A program made the position numbers and the translations under genes. The notes below the pieces were generated by a model that was not told where the DNA came from, made no database searches, and saw nothing but the letters and a program-made list of their open reading frames with translations. From Varanus komodoensis (taxonomy: Eukaryota; Chordata; Lepidosauria; Squamata; Varanidae), in NCBI RefSeq assembly GCF_004798865.1, contig NW_025335584.1, forward strand, positions 1 through 64,000: a stretch of 64,000 nucleotides of DNA, given 5' to 3'. This document shows, in pieces, positions 1 to 10,849 of the stretch. Every line of letters starts with the position of its first letter. The stretch's first letter is position 1.

Positions 1-369
1 CCAGCCAATGTTGAATGTAGGAAAATGAGTAGTTTGAATTCCCATTTCCTCAACAAAAGGCTCTTGTGAAAAAAATGCAGAGATTTGGGAAAACCCAGTC
101 ACCAAAGAATGGAGATACACCATGGATGCAGAGACTTTCTCATGAACATAATACAAAAACAGAACACCTATGGAGGTGGGAATGTTGCATTCCAGAAACC
201 GAATAATTAAAAGTTCTGTTCCATAGAAGACAGTATACTTGAAAAGAGTAAACCCTTTCTAAGATAGTTTAATTGTTCTAGTCTCACTACAAGACTTAGA
301 GCTTCCCAGCATTACAATTAGGGTCTGCACTCAGCTGAGATACTAAATTTAAATGTGCATGACAGTGGA
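1..369. other. 3' flank of V2R-A
   Basis: Non-coding sequence directly downstream of the V2R-A stop codon. It resembles the 3' flanks of V2R-B (about 18850-19181) and V2R-C (about 33600-34163) by eye, so it belongs to the duplicated unit and probably holds the 3' untranslated region. I did not find a clear polyadenylation signal. Confidence 0.5.
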
Positions 370-1286
370 CTAGAATATCGGCCCAGGTTTTTCCATTCTT
401 ATCAGATGTCCCTTGTCATTTAACTCAGGCCTCATTAAAATGATGAAGCATTTGGGAGAAAAAATGGAAAGCAATAGGCCAGCACTGGAGGTTAAGATGG
501 AGAAGATCTCCACTGCCACCAGGTATTTTCCTTTGATGCTCAGGTAGGTTGGGATGAAGGAGAACCACACACTGCAGAAGATGAACATGCTGAACGTAAT
601 GAATTTGGCTTCATTGAAAGTGTCCGGCAACATCCTGGCTAGGAAAGCCACAGTAAAGCTGGCAATAGCCAGCAAGCCCATGTAGCCCAAGACACAGTAA
701 AACATCACACCTGAGCCCTCATTGCATTCCAGGATGATTTGGTCCCTTGCTGAGTGCCGATTCATATCTGGGAAAGGAGGAGACGTACTTAGCCAAAGTA
801 CGCAAATGACTACCTGTACAGAAGAGCCACAGAGGACAAGAGAAATTGCTATTCTTTTCCCAACACATTTCCTTATTCTGGATCCGGGTTTGGTGGCCAT
901 GAATGCCATGACCACAGTTGTAGTTTTTGCCAAGAGAGAGGAAAGGGCCACCGAGAAGATGGTGCCAAAGGCAGTTTGTCGGATGAGGCAGGCAACCTTT
1001 TCAGGCTTTCCAATGAAGAGCAAGGAGGAGAGGAAGCAAAGCAGGAGGGAGATGAGGAGGATGTAGGTAAGGCCCCGGTTGTTGGCTTTGACAATGGGCG
1101 TGTCCTTGTGGTTCAGAAATATCCCCAGGACTGAAGTTGTAATCAAAGCGAAAGAAATAGCCACTATAGTGAAGATGAATCCTAAAGGTTCTTTGTAGGA
1201 AAGGTAGCTAACAGCACGGGGGAGGCATTGGTTTTGGTTCTTGTTGGGATGTTGTTCTTCTGGGCATTCCATGCAAGCATCCATAT
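370..1286 (-). CDS. V2R-A exon 6: seven-transmembrane domain
   Basis: Starts after a pyrimidine-rich acceptor (TTTCAG) with two bases completing an Asp codon (K-D-MDACMEC). It encodes the end of the cysteine-rich linker and then seven hydrophobic helices: [17 protein letters not shown] (TM1), [18 protein letters not shown] (TM2), and so on to [18 protein letters not shown] (TM7). The conserved [18 protein letters not shown] segment before TM5 and the [13 protein letters not shown] end motif are family C/V2R hallmarks. The C-tail is short, ending in GPIF. Confidence 0.95.
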
Positions 1287-4200
1287 CTGAAAGGAGAAGA
1301 TGAAGGTGAAGAGGAGGATGAATGGTTGTTGTTCTAATATTGCAAGCGTTCCAACAGAGTGTTGGCATAGGTATCCATTAGCCTGAAATTTCTTATTGCT
1401 GAAGAACCACCTAATCGAATATCTTCTCAAGCATTCACTTCCTCTCCTTGGTAAAGTAGCGCTGACTAACAAACAGTATTGGAAGTCAAGCTAAACTGAA
1501 ACCAAATTCATTAGCACAAAGTGCAATAATTCTTTTCAATCATAGGGACATGCCTACAATTGATATCCAGAATTACATACAAATCCAAATGAATTTTAGA
1601 TTGTAATGGGTCGGTGTGAAGGCTGATTGCAGCAGTGATCCCAGAAGCACAGGATTCAGATCTCATCTTGTGAAATGTTGCGTTGGTGATCTTTCCATGT
1701 CATTTAATGGCCTGATTAATGGGGAGAGAGGAATATTTGCATTAGGACTATTGCAGTAGTGAAGAAAGCAGCAGAAACCAGACACCTCAGCTGGGTCGTG
1801 GTCTGGCTTCCTCCTGCCTCTGCAGCGCTCTTTGCTGAGCAGATAACATCATTTCTGCATAGCTAAAATTTAAATATTGCATATTTTGTGTATATGAAAT
1901 TCTGGGAGATTTAACCCACCAACCTTCAATTAGGACTTCCATCACATCCACAGGTACTTTTGAAATACAGTGGTGGCAGTTGAGGCCTGCAATTTCATGT
2001 TCTGCAAATTAGATTCAATTTAGAAGGAGCTGTCCTGTGCTCAAGAATCTCATTAAACAGGTGAAAGAAGTGGCTTTTGCTTTGCTCCCTTCTATGCACT
2101 TACACCAAACTCCAACATTCCAGAAACAAGATCTATGTGTGCTTTTCAGCATTATCTTTGTTGGGTTATAAGTGTTTTTTGCCCTGCAATTTCATGTACT
2201 CCAAATTAGATTTATTTTAGAAGTGGTTGGTCTGTGCTTAAGAATTTCATCAATGATAACATCAGCTCCACATTGCTATAATTTAAGTATAGTGAAGTAA
2301 AATATGTGTTACTTATATGTATGTATCATCCTGGGAAAGGTCTGCAATTTCATATACTACAAATTAGATTCAATTTGGAAGGGGTTTTCCTGTGCTTAAG
2401 AATCTCAGTGCTCCTTCTCTCATTGCTCCCTTCCCTTCACCTACAGCAAGCTCAGAGATTCCAGAAACAAGATCTATGTGCGTTGTTCAGCATATGCACT
2501 ATTGGGATTGATGTATTTTTTGCTCTTGTTACACTTCGTTGTCCTTACACTTGCCAGTGTGCATTCTTCTGGCTTTACAACCATTTTGAACTAAGGGTTT
2601 TTTCTCTCTCCATGATCTTAAATGTTTTGCTTGCAGAAGAATGGACAGAAAGAGAAATAGAATTCAGGTCAGGCTGGATTCTATCTCTATCTTCTTCTGC
2701 ATCTTCTCTATCTTCATTGAATCTTCTCTCTCTCTCTCTCCCCCCCCCTCTCACACACACACACCTATGTATCAGTTCCTAAGGCCTCTCAGCAAACCTA
2801 CTGTACATGATGCCTCCTACCCTTCCTGTTGGACATCATCCCTTCAGGGCATGGAGCACAGTCGTAGCAGCAAAATTTCTCTCCTTCCCTCTTTTTTCTG
2901 CTGTGGCCAGGATAGCAGTTGTCATTGCACACAGAAAGGGGCAGCACCTGCACAAAAACACAAGATGCTGGACAAAGGAAACACTCTAGACATAATCTAC
3001 CTAGACTTTAGCAAAGCTTTTGACATAGTGTCACATGACAATTTAGTAAAAACTGGACTGCACGGAGAAACTATTAGGTGGATCAAAAATTGGCTGCTAA
3101 ATTGGACACAACACTGCTTATCAATGGCACCTTCTCAGATTGGATGTAGGTAACTAGTGGGGTGCCACAGGGTTCATTCCTGGGCTCAGTGCTCTTCAAC
3201 ATCTTTATTAATTATTTAGATGAGGAAGTACATGGAAAGATAATCAAATTCACATATGATACAAAACTGGGCGGAATAGCAAACACCCTAGAAGACAGAA
3301 TGAATATTCAGGGCCATACCTGAACACTGAGCTCACAGCAACAGAATGAGATTCAGTAAGGACAAGTGCCAAGTTCTCCACCTAGGAAAAAGAAACCAGC
3401 TGCATCGATACAAGATGGGGAATACTTGGCTCAAAGATCTTGGAGTAATTGTGTACAATAGGCTGAACATGAGCCAACAATGTGATGCAGCTGCCAAAAG
3501 GGCAAATGCTATTTTGGGATGCATTAACAGAAGTATTACTTCCAAATCACAATGAGTAGTAGTTCCTCTATACACCTCACTAGTTGTACCTCACCTGGAA
3601 TAGTGTATCCAGTTCTGTGCAGCAATATTGAAGAAAGATTCAGGAAAATTTGAAAGGGTCCAGAGGTGGCAACAAAAATGATCCAGGGTTTGGAAACATT
3701 GCCCTATGAGGAAAGACTGAGAGAACTGGGCATGTTCAGCCTTTAGAAGAAAAGACTGAGGGGGGACATGATATCCCTTTGTACGTGTAAGTACCTTAAT
3801 GTTTGTCACAAAGAGGAAGGTCAAGATCTCTTCTTGCCAATGCCTGAGTGTAGGACATGATATAATCAGTTCAAGTTGTGACAACCCAGATTCAGGCTGG
3901 ACATCAGGAAAAGCTTCCTCAGTGTCAGAGTAATACGACAGTGGAACCAGCTGCCTAGAGAGGTGGTGGGCTCTCCCACAGTAGAGACATTAAAAAAAAT
4001 GGACAGCCATCTGAGTGAATGATGTAACGTAGTGTTCTGCAAAAGCAGGGGGTTTGACCCAATGGCCTTCATGGCCCCTTCCAACTCTACTATTCTATGA
4101 TTCTATGATTCTTTGCACATGGCCATTAAGAAATTGTGAGCCAAGAATGCCTATAAAATGTAAAGTCAGGCATCATGTTGTCATTTATTGAAGGTCATAG

Positions 4201-7200
4201 GACTATTTAATGAAGCAATTAAATTGCTGGTAGCATTCAGTTGAGAATACAGTCCCTCACAACCTGGACCATCCACCATGCAAACATCACCTCTAAAATT
4301 AATGCTTGTACACATGTGCTCATAAATATTCTCGAATTATGATATGGACTTGAAATGTTTGCTCTTTCCTTAAGTAATACACCAAGACTGAAATCTCACA
4401 CCCAATAACTGGGGAGAATGCCCCATAAGACTCATTATGCAGTTACATAAGAACTAGAACTATGTAACTGCAGTGCAAATGAAAAGAAAACCCTTTGTAA
4501 TCCATGGCACTTTAAATGCATTTAGTATAGATGTCCAAGAAACAATAAAGTATTACCTGTAAACTCATGAAATGCTTAAAAGGTTTCTTTCTCATTTATC
4601 CATCCATTCCATGTCCAAGAAGGGATGGTCCGCACTTCTTGCTTCGCTATGACATAGTTGCTAGCTTCTAAGAAACCCTTTTTGCCCTTAGGCCACAAAT
4701 ATATAGCTATTTGTCAAGGAATAAGCCCCACTGCAATCAGAGGTGTGTTTATATGAGTAGATATATATAGAAGTGCACGATTACTCTACAGTTCCCCATC
4801 ACCACTGGCCATCAGAAAGCATATTGTCAAGTTGGAGAGGAAGGAGTAGATCCTTGTGGAAACAGGAGAAAGACAGAGTCCATCTCATGTGCTGGTTTCA
4901 GAACAGAAGCGGGGGCTGCCCCAAAAAATTTAATCTGCCAGGCAATCAGGGAGGTGTCTATAGTAGAAGTGAGATGAGGTTTTAGCAGATTTGCAGCTGG
5001 AATACACTCAGATGCCTTCAGAGAAGTAGATATGGATCATAAAGTCACAGGCATATCTGACAACAATTGTTAGCTTTGCTCCATTTCACATCACCACCAA
5101 AATGGAAAGTTTCTTGGTGGCTGTAAAGGAACAGCTCTGTCTTTTGCTTATGTATTAGTTTGCTTTTCAGCTACTATGGGGTATGCCTACCTCTGCATTT
5201 GGAAGCCTCAGATTCTTAAAAACAGAAAAAGAAAAATACAAGTTGATGTGGGGCTGGTGAAAATGACTTATCACACAATATATTGGGTATTCATTCCCCA
5301 GGGATTTATTTCCTAGAGTACCAGTGATGCTTATGTGAAGATCACAAATTACCCCTCAACCATTTGTTCCCTTCAATTGGGAAAGGAAAAAGAGGTTTGT
5401 TCTGTTCTGTTTCCTTACAATTGCAGAAGATGACCCAGAGACCTGGACAAAATGAAACATTTTTTAATCCAACCTTGCATTAGAGTACCGTAACTCCACC
5501 TGACCTGGTTAAAACTCCTGTGCCACACAATTCGATCATCATCAAGGGTCAGTTCCTTCCCTGGATGAGCCCATGGTTCCAGTCTTCCAACTTTCACTCT
5601 AACAAAAGAGTTGTTTGGGAATGTTATCAAGTTTGTAACATCAAAACCTGCCACTGATTCTCCACTTTCATCAAAACCCACACGGTCTCCAGCACTGTTG
5701 TTGAACAAGATTCCACATAGAAAATGATGGAGCTAAGTTGAAAAAGAAAATTATGCATATAGAAACAAGATATTACTTTTGGGGTTAATGAGAAGGAAGA
5801 TTTTTGGGGTTAATGAGAAAGAAGAACCCTCAGAAGTGGATGAAGTATGATGGGTGGCAAATGCTTAAAACTTTCAAGTGTGCCTGTGATGTTATTATTA
5901 ATACAACCACTGAGATCTCTGCCACATACACACATGCTCTCTTCTTCTTACATGAAACAAAAAACAAAAGAAAAAGATTCACCACTACAACATGGGATAG
6001 ATAGTTGATTGTCTTTGGTGTGGCAACATTCCAGTGCATCAGGATGCTACATGCACACTTCAATCTGGTGCAGCATAATTCTGAGATGTGTGTGTGTGTT
6101 TGTGTGTGGGCATGTTAAACAGAGATGACCCCATCATGCAAAAGCATTCTGCTGTCATTGTGCCATCCTCACCTTCCATGTCTCCTCATCATGACTTGCC
6201 AGATGCCCTCTGTCTCTGAATCTTTTACATTTTAAATTGCATTTTAATGTAGCATGCATTGCGTGTGCTACTGCGTAGACAGCGTTGTAGACATTGTAAC
6301 TGTGGCCAGTCATCTTCCATTCAAATAATGTACTTGGAAGGGTCTCCAACCTTTCCTCCCCAGTACACAACTTTCTGCTTTCCTCACCTATCTGGGAAGG
6401 GTTGAAATGGCAGTGAAATGCCTGCTCCCAGAAATTCTGAAAAAATATGTCTCCTTTTCTCCACTGAGGCTTCATAGTGTGAACAAGTGTGTGGAATCCA
6501 GGTGGCTGCTTGGAGTGAACAGCAAAGGTTATGGCACCATGGAAATGCTGGATATCCCACATCTTTTGAATAGGAACTGATTCAAAATCCCATTGGGATG
6601 TCGCAATCCACACTTTTTCCAAGGGTGGCCATGCCACAATTGATGCTGTCAAGAACATCATTCTCAGATTCTGCCAGGAAGGGGGTTCTCCTTGTACAAA
6701 ACAAGCACTGACTTTTCTTTCCAGGAGAACTGGATAATTTCCTAGCACTTCTAACAGCCGGCTTGTATACTCATCCAAATATGTCCGCTCTGGAAAGCGA
6801 AATATGAAGGCATGGCAGATATCATTCTGGGAAAGCAGAGGGACCATGGTCTGCAAGAACTTGTCCCCATAGTCATCATCCACAGCCAGCAGCCCAATCC
6901 ATGTCCATCCAAAATGCTGAAGTAAGCGCACAGCCCCCAGATACTGATGGGATTCCCTGGGCACCATCTGGTACAAAAAGGGGAACTGTGTTTTCTCACC
7001 ATGTGCTGGGGAAAAGGACCCATAAGTGAGCTGAAATTAAATGCATCAAAGTACAGAGATGTATTAGGAGATAATGTCAACTTCTGTTCCATGGAATTTT
7101 AGAAAATCGGAAAGAGCCTACCTGTGGGATCTTGTACATGGCAGTGATGATGGCCAAAATTTCAGAGGCTTCAGTGGCAAGTCCTCCAATGACAGCAGCT

Positions 7201-10097
7201 ATTTTTTTCTGAGCACCACACCTGAAATTGGGCACAAATCTGTGGTATGTGCAAAGGAGGCCCATGGAGGCCTTATATGTTATCCTCGCAATGTAGTAGC
7301 CATTGATAATGTGGAAACCCAGAGTGAGGTTAGGCAAGATTTTGGGATTCTTGTTGATCTCATCTACAGCAAAGGACAAGGCCAGGATGTGCTGGTACAT
7401 CTTTGGCATGGAACTGCAATAAGAGTTGTTCAGTTGTTCAATAACTGCAATAATCAGTTATTTCACTTCTTTGTGATTCTACTTAAACATGAATTTCAGG
7501 TGTTGTGTGACTCAGAACTAAGCAGAACTTTTGAGTGATTCTTCTGCAAGAGATACTGCAAATTCCATTTTCCATACTTGTTAGTAGTTTTAACCAGTTC
7601 ACGTGAAATGTTATTTATGTTGTCCTTAGTAAAATGCTTTCCCTACCTACATCAACAAATACCTTCCAATCCCAAAACTGCACAGCCAGTGTGAGGCTTG
7701 GCAAGATTTTAGGATTCAAATCTTAGTTATATGCACTTTCCCCATAAATAAGTAATGGATTTGGAGATTTCCACACAATAGATATTTTCCCCTAATATAC
7801 CCATTTTAAGAGAAGGGAGGTTACACAAATAAAGAGTAGTGAACAAGCCAAAGCATAATGGTGGTTTCATACATTTTTTCCAAATGGCAATAAAGTTTGT
7901 TCAAATGATATTCCAATGGGGCTTTTCCAAGCATGACCATTTCATAGAATCATAGAACTGTAGATTTGGAAGGGGCCATGAAGGCCATCAAATCCAATCC
8001 CCTGCTGCTGCAGGACACCAATTTACACCATCCCACTCAGATGAGTGTTCATTTTCTTCTTGAATGTCTCCAGTGTGGGAGAGCACCCTACCTCTCTAGG
8101 CAGCTGGTTCCATTGTTGTATTGCTCTGACAATGAGGAAGCTTTTTACAAAAAAAGAAAAAATGTTAATGCCTTCCTGAGTCCATTCACTTTCTCACAGT
8201 TCTGAAATAGGAACTCTTCCCACCACTGTGTCACTGTACACTTCCCTCTGCCTTTCAGACATGATGCACAAACTTAGCCTGTATCCTTAGCACAACCGAG
8301 AATGTTTTCCCTGTATTCTCCACTCTCTCCCAGAACTGCCTCTTCATTCCATGACTGAGTCTGTTGAGTTTATTTTAGTTTGTTGATTTGCCTTGATATT
8401 ATTGGGAAGCTATTGTTCTTTCAATGATTAGGAGGTTCATCTGACTAAGTTGAATCCAATGCTCTGCCAATAGATAGCCAGGGCAGAATGATTGCTGGTC
8501 ATTCTTTATCTGCAGCTTCTCCCTCTCTTTTGGGGGAAGTAGGTGGGAAAGGAGCACTTTATAGAGAAAAAAATATTTCAAGGAACTTGATAACTTGATC
8601 AAGTGAAAAACTACACAGAATTGCAGCAGAAGATCCAAATACACTTCTAGTTCAGAAGAACTGTGTCAACTGCATGGCAAACAGAGGTAGTGCGGTGATG
8701 CTTGTATGATATATAGCTTGTCCATGTCAATGCATTTATACACTTTATCAATGCAACAAGAGAGTTACTTTACTACACAATAATGTGCCCAAGTTTCAGT
8801 AAGCCAGATTCCAGATACATCCTAGGAAAAACATCCTGATTGGTAAAGCAGTATGACTGTAGAACAAATGATTTAGGAAACTCATGGGCTCTCCCACAAT
8901 GGAAGCATTCAAGATAGTGCTGGACAGCTATCTGTCAATGATGCTTTCACTCAGAGTCCTTACAGGCCCCTTGCCATCCTACTGGTCTATTATTCTGTTC
9001 ATCCAGGAAAGCCAAGTATGGTTGACTCACTTAAGGATACCAAACAATTTAGCTGATCACCAATCTGCAGAAAGAGATTGGACAAAGGCTGACAGTAAAT
9101 CTTTGTTCAAAGTGTACTGTGAACACATTCCTCCTTTTGGGTGCTCTAGTTTGCACAGGTGATTTTCAAAGTGTATGATCTTCAAGAGCATTATTCCAAG
9201 GTCAAACACTATTTCAGGCTGCATGAACAGAAGCATCAGTTCCAAAACATGTGAAGCACTAGTTCCACTCAACTCAGCACTTGTCAGACCTCAGCTGGAG
9301 TAATGTGTCCAGTTCTGGGCACCTAAGTTTTAAAAGATGCAGAAAATCTAGAAAGGGTAGAACGGAGAACAAAAAGGATGATTCAGAGATGGGAGGCAGA
9401 GCCAATGAGGATTAAGAGAAATGGGCATGTTTAGCCTTAGGAAGAGAAGATGGAGGTTTGATCAAGAAGATTTGATATCAAGAAGATCTGATAGTGCTAT
9501 GCAAGTACCTCAACAGCTGTTACAGAGAGGAGGGACGAGATCTCTACTCATTCATTCCAGAGTGCAGGACATGGAACCATAGAAAAAAGACCATTTGGAC
9601 AGTCAGCTGAGTGGGATGGTGTAATGCAGTGTCCTGCAGGAGCAGGGAGTTGGACCCCATGGCCTTCAGTCCCTTTCCAACTCTACTATTCTATGATTCT
9701 AATAGTTACTATGGCAGGACAAGTCAAATAATTCACAACCCCAAGGTGTTCTACATTCACATTCTGGAAATAAGTAATGTTTCATATACAGTCTTTTCCC
9801 TGTTACTGTGAATTAAAGAATTTGGAGGATGCAAAAGAAAAAAAGGAGGGAGGGAGGGAGGAAAACTTACGCAGCTTCATTGATCAGCATCTGTGTGGGT
9901 TGCTGCACAAAAGAGGGGCTGTTGTGAAAGAAGAAAACCTGAGAGACAATTGCACCGATGACAAACATGCCTGGCTGATAAAATTGGTGGGGTGTAGGAA
10001 AGGGATCTGTGGGTATAGCACAGCTAATAGAATGAGTCTCACATTCTGTATGTAAATGCAAAACAAGCATCAGAACTCCTAGAACTGCCATCTTCAT
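370..10097 (-). CDS. V2R-A: vomeronasal type-2 receptor, six exons, apparently intact
   Basis: Family C GPCR of the vomeronasal V2R type, expected to bind peptide or protein chemosignals at the dendritic membrane of vomeronasal neurons. The exons on the minus strand are 9871-10097, 7122-7413, 6173-7030, 5505-5732, 2821-2947 and 370-1286. They join at GT/AG sites in consistent phase to give 2649 bp (882 aa plus stop). Exon 1 encodes a signal peptide starting [11 protein letters not shown]. Exons 2-4 encode the ligand-binding Venus-flytrap (ANF-receptor type) domain, exon 5 the cysteine-rich domain, and exon 6 the seven-helix domain, ending with the family motif [14 protein letters not shown] chose the ATG at 10097 because it directly precedes the hydrophobic signal segment; upstream in-frame codons lack homology. 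Introns carry CR1 insertions. I saw no disabling change, but transcription is not shown by sequence. Confidence 0.92.
1986..2640 (-). repeat. Partly triplicated segment in V2R-A intron 5
   Basis: Three degenerate copies of one segment begin near 1986, 2193 and 2341; each carries a version of 'ctgcaatttcatgt' followed by 'aaattaga'. Two copies also hold 'attccagaaacaagatcta' (near 2118 and 2459). The equivalent introns of V2R-B (21030-21300) and V2R-C (35380-36250) show fewer copies, so this is a local tandem duplication in V2R-A. Confidence 0.55.
2727..2763. repeat. (TC)n-C-run-(CA)n simple repeat
   Basis: Compound microsatellite about 60 bp past the exon 5 donor of V2R-A. V2R-B has a pure (TC)n tract at the equivalent place. 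Confidence 0.85.
2821..2947 (-). CDS. V2R-A exon 5: cysteine-rich (NCD3G) domain
   Basis: A 127-bp exon encoding [19 protein letters not shown] then [18 protein letters not shown], the cysteine-rich domain that couples ligand binding to the 7TM core. The acceptor is CAG/GTGCTG and the donor is G/GTAGGA. The last base joins exon 6 to form Asp. Confidence 0.93.
2969..4113 (+). mobile_element. CR1 LINE, 5'-truncated, in V2R-A intron 4
   Basis: Begins inside the reverse-transcriptase region ([13 protein letters not shown] at about 2998) and ends with the CR1 3' terminus, repeats of 'attctatgattctatgattc' at about 4090-4113. It is antisense to the receptor gene and starts only about 20 nt upstream of the exon 5 acceptor. 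V2R-B and V2R-C lack it at this site, and the intron sequence resumes right after it, so it entered after the duplications. The reading frame is broken in several places. Confidence 0.9.
5505..5732 (-). CDS. V2R-A exon 4: end of ligand-binding domain
   Basis: A 228-bp, phase-0 exon encoding [15 protein letters not shown], then [16 protein letters not shown] and ending IVWHRSFNQ before the donor GTCAGG. All three segments are typical of V2R exon 4. The acceptor lies after TTTTTCAACTTAG. Confidence 0.93.
6173..7030 (-). CDS. V2R-A exon 3: ligand-binding domain core
   Basis: An 858-bp exon (286 codons) with no stop, from [20 protein letters not shown] to HDEETWK. It contains the V2R landmarks [68 protein letters not shown] and [19 protein letters not shown]. 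The acceptor is TTTCAG/CTCACT and the donor is AAG/GTGAGG. Confidence 0.95.
7122..7413 (-). CDS. V2R-A exon 2: ligand-binding domain, N-terminal lobe
   Basis: A 292-bp exon encoding [20 protein letters not shown], then [12 protein letters not shown] and [20 protein letters not shown], and ending KIPQ at the donor CAG/GTAGGC. The first base completes an Ala codon begun in exon 1. Confidence 0.94.
7941..8165 (-). mobile_element. CR1 LINE 3' end, in V2R-A intron 1
   Basis: Reverse strand carries a CR1 tail: its end 'ttcatagaatcatagaac' is at the low-coordinate side, followed by the usual last coding stretch. The equivalent place in V2R-C (about 46340) has only a short (AG)n run, so this insertion is specific to V2R-A. 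Confidence 0.8.
8790..9000 (+). mobile_element. Old CR1 LINE fragment, in V2R-A intron 1
   Basis: Degenerate CR1 3' region, recognisable by 'ctctcccacaatggaagcattcaa' type sequence and the final Tyr/Ile-rich end near 8990. Its beginning is shared with V2R-C (about 46970). Confidence 0.55.
9200..9702 (+). mobile_element. CR1 LINE 3' fragment, in V2R-A intron 1, shared with V2R-C
   Basis: CR1 reverse-transcriptase C-terminal region and 3' end: 'ggctgcatgaacagaag', 'tgtccagttctgggcacc' and a terminal 'tctactattctatgattct'. A matching copy sits in V2R-C intron 1 (about 47050-47640), so the insertion predates the A/C duplication. Confidence 0.8.
9871..10097 (-). CDS. V2R-A exon 1: signal peptide and start of ligand-binding domain
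   Basis: 227 bp of coding sequence from the ATG at 10097. It encodes a hydrophobic leader ([17 protein letters not shown]), then the V2R signature [20 protein letters not shown] and [14 protein letters not shown]. The donor is CTGC/GTAAGT. The intron begins with a pyrimidine-rich CCT repeat directly after the donor. Confidence 0.93.
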
Positions 10098-10640
10098 GCC
10101 AACTTTCTCATCAGGATTTAGATTCCTGTGTTCTCCAAATAGCATGCATTTTTTTAAAAATCCTTTCATGAGTGAGTTGTGATGGTGTACACACAGAGAA
10201 GGAAAACTGCCATGTTTGCTTTGCTGAAACTTCATTGCCACTTTCTGTTTCTGTATCCTTTGTAAAGATCACACTTCCTACATGTTTGCCCAAACCAATT
10301 GCAGGAATCATTTGTATCTTTGAAAGGACAGGAGCTGCCTATCTGCAGATGAAATATGTTTTTATGGCACTGTAATGACACCCTAATGAGTTCAGTAGTG
10401 TGGCACTTGGAAATGTAAACATTCTTAGATGGAAAACCATATGCAAGGATTATGAAAACCACTAATCTGGATGTTGACAGGGAAGCTAATTACATTCCCC
10501 AGAGGATCAGTGTTTCCCATGGCACAACACAAAGGAAAGCACTTGAAATAGAAATGATGGCCATCTTTTTTGTTTTGAGTTGCAACACATGAGGAGAAGT
10601 TATACATTTTGGTACCAGGCAAACCCTTTTTATTTTCCAT
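10098..10640 (-). other. 5' flank of V2R-A, homologous to the 5' flank of V2R-C
   Basis: Aligns by eye with 48048-48540 upstream of V2R-C, for example 'aacttcattgccactttct' and 'ggacaggagctgcctatc' in both. It probably holds the proximal promoter and 5' untranslated region. I could not identify a TATA box or transcription start with confidence. V2R-B has no such upstream sequence. Confidence 0.6.
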
Positions 10641-10849
10641 TTATTTTAATTGTTGACTAGAGAGGTGCTTTTAAAGTGGTTTTTAGTACCATGATCGGTG
10701 GCAGTGGTTCACCAAGTTTTAATCTGTTTTGTGTTATGGTTGTTTGGCCTGCTTTGCTTGTGTTCTTGTATTTTGGTTACTGTTCTGTTGTTTCAATGCC
10801 TACCTTTTGTAAACCAACCCAAGAACAATGTGCTGATGGAACGGTACAT

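Noticed and set aside
722-1066. Plus-strand open frame of 114 codons, repeated at 19597-19941
   Set aside because: It is the antisense shadow of the 7TM exon of V2R-A and V2R-B; conservation comes from the real minus-strand gene.
9867-10241. Longer N-terminus for V2R-A starting at 10241
   Set aside because: The extra 48 residues are not signal-like and precede a good ATG with a hydrophobic leader; V2R-C aligns only from the ATG at 10097.
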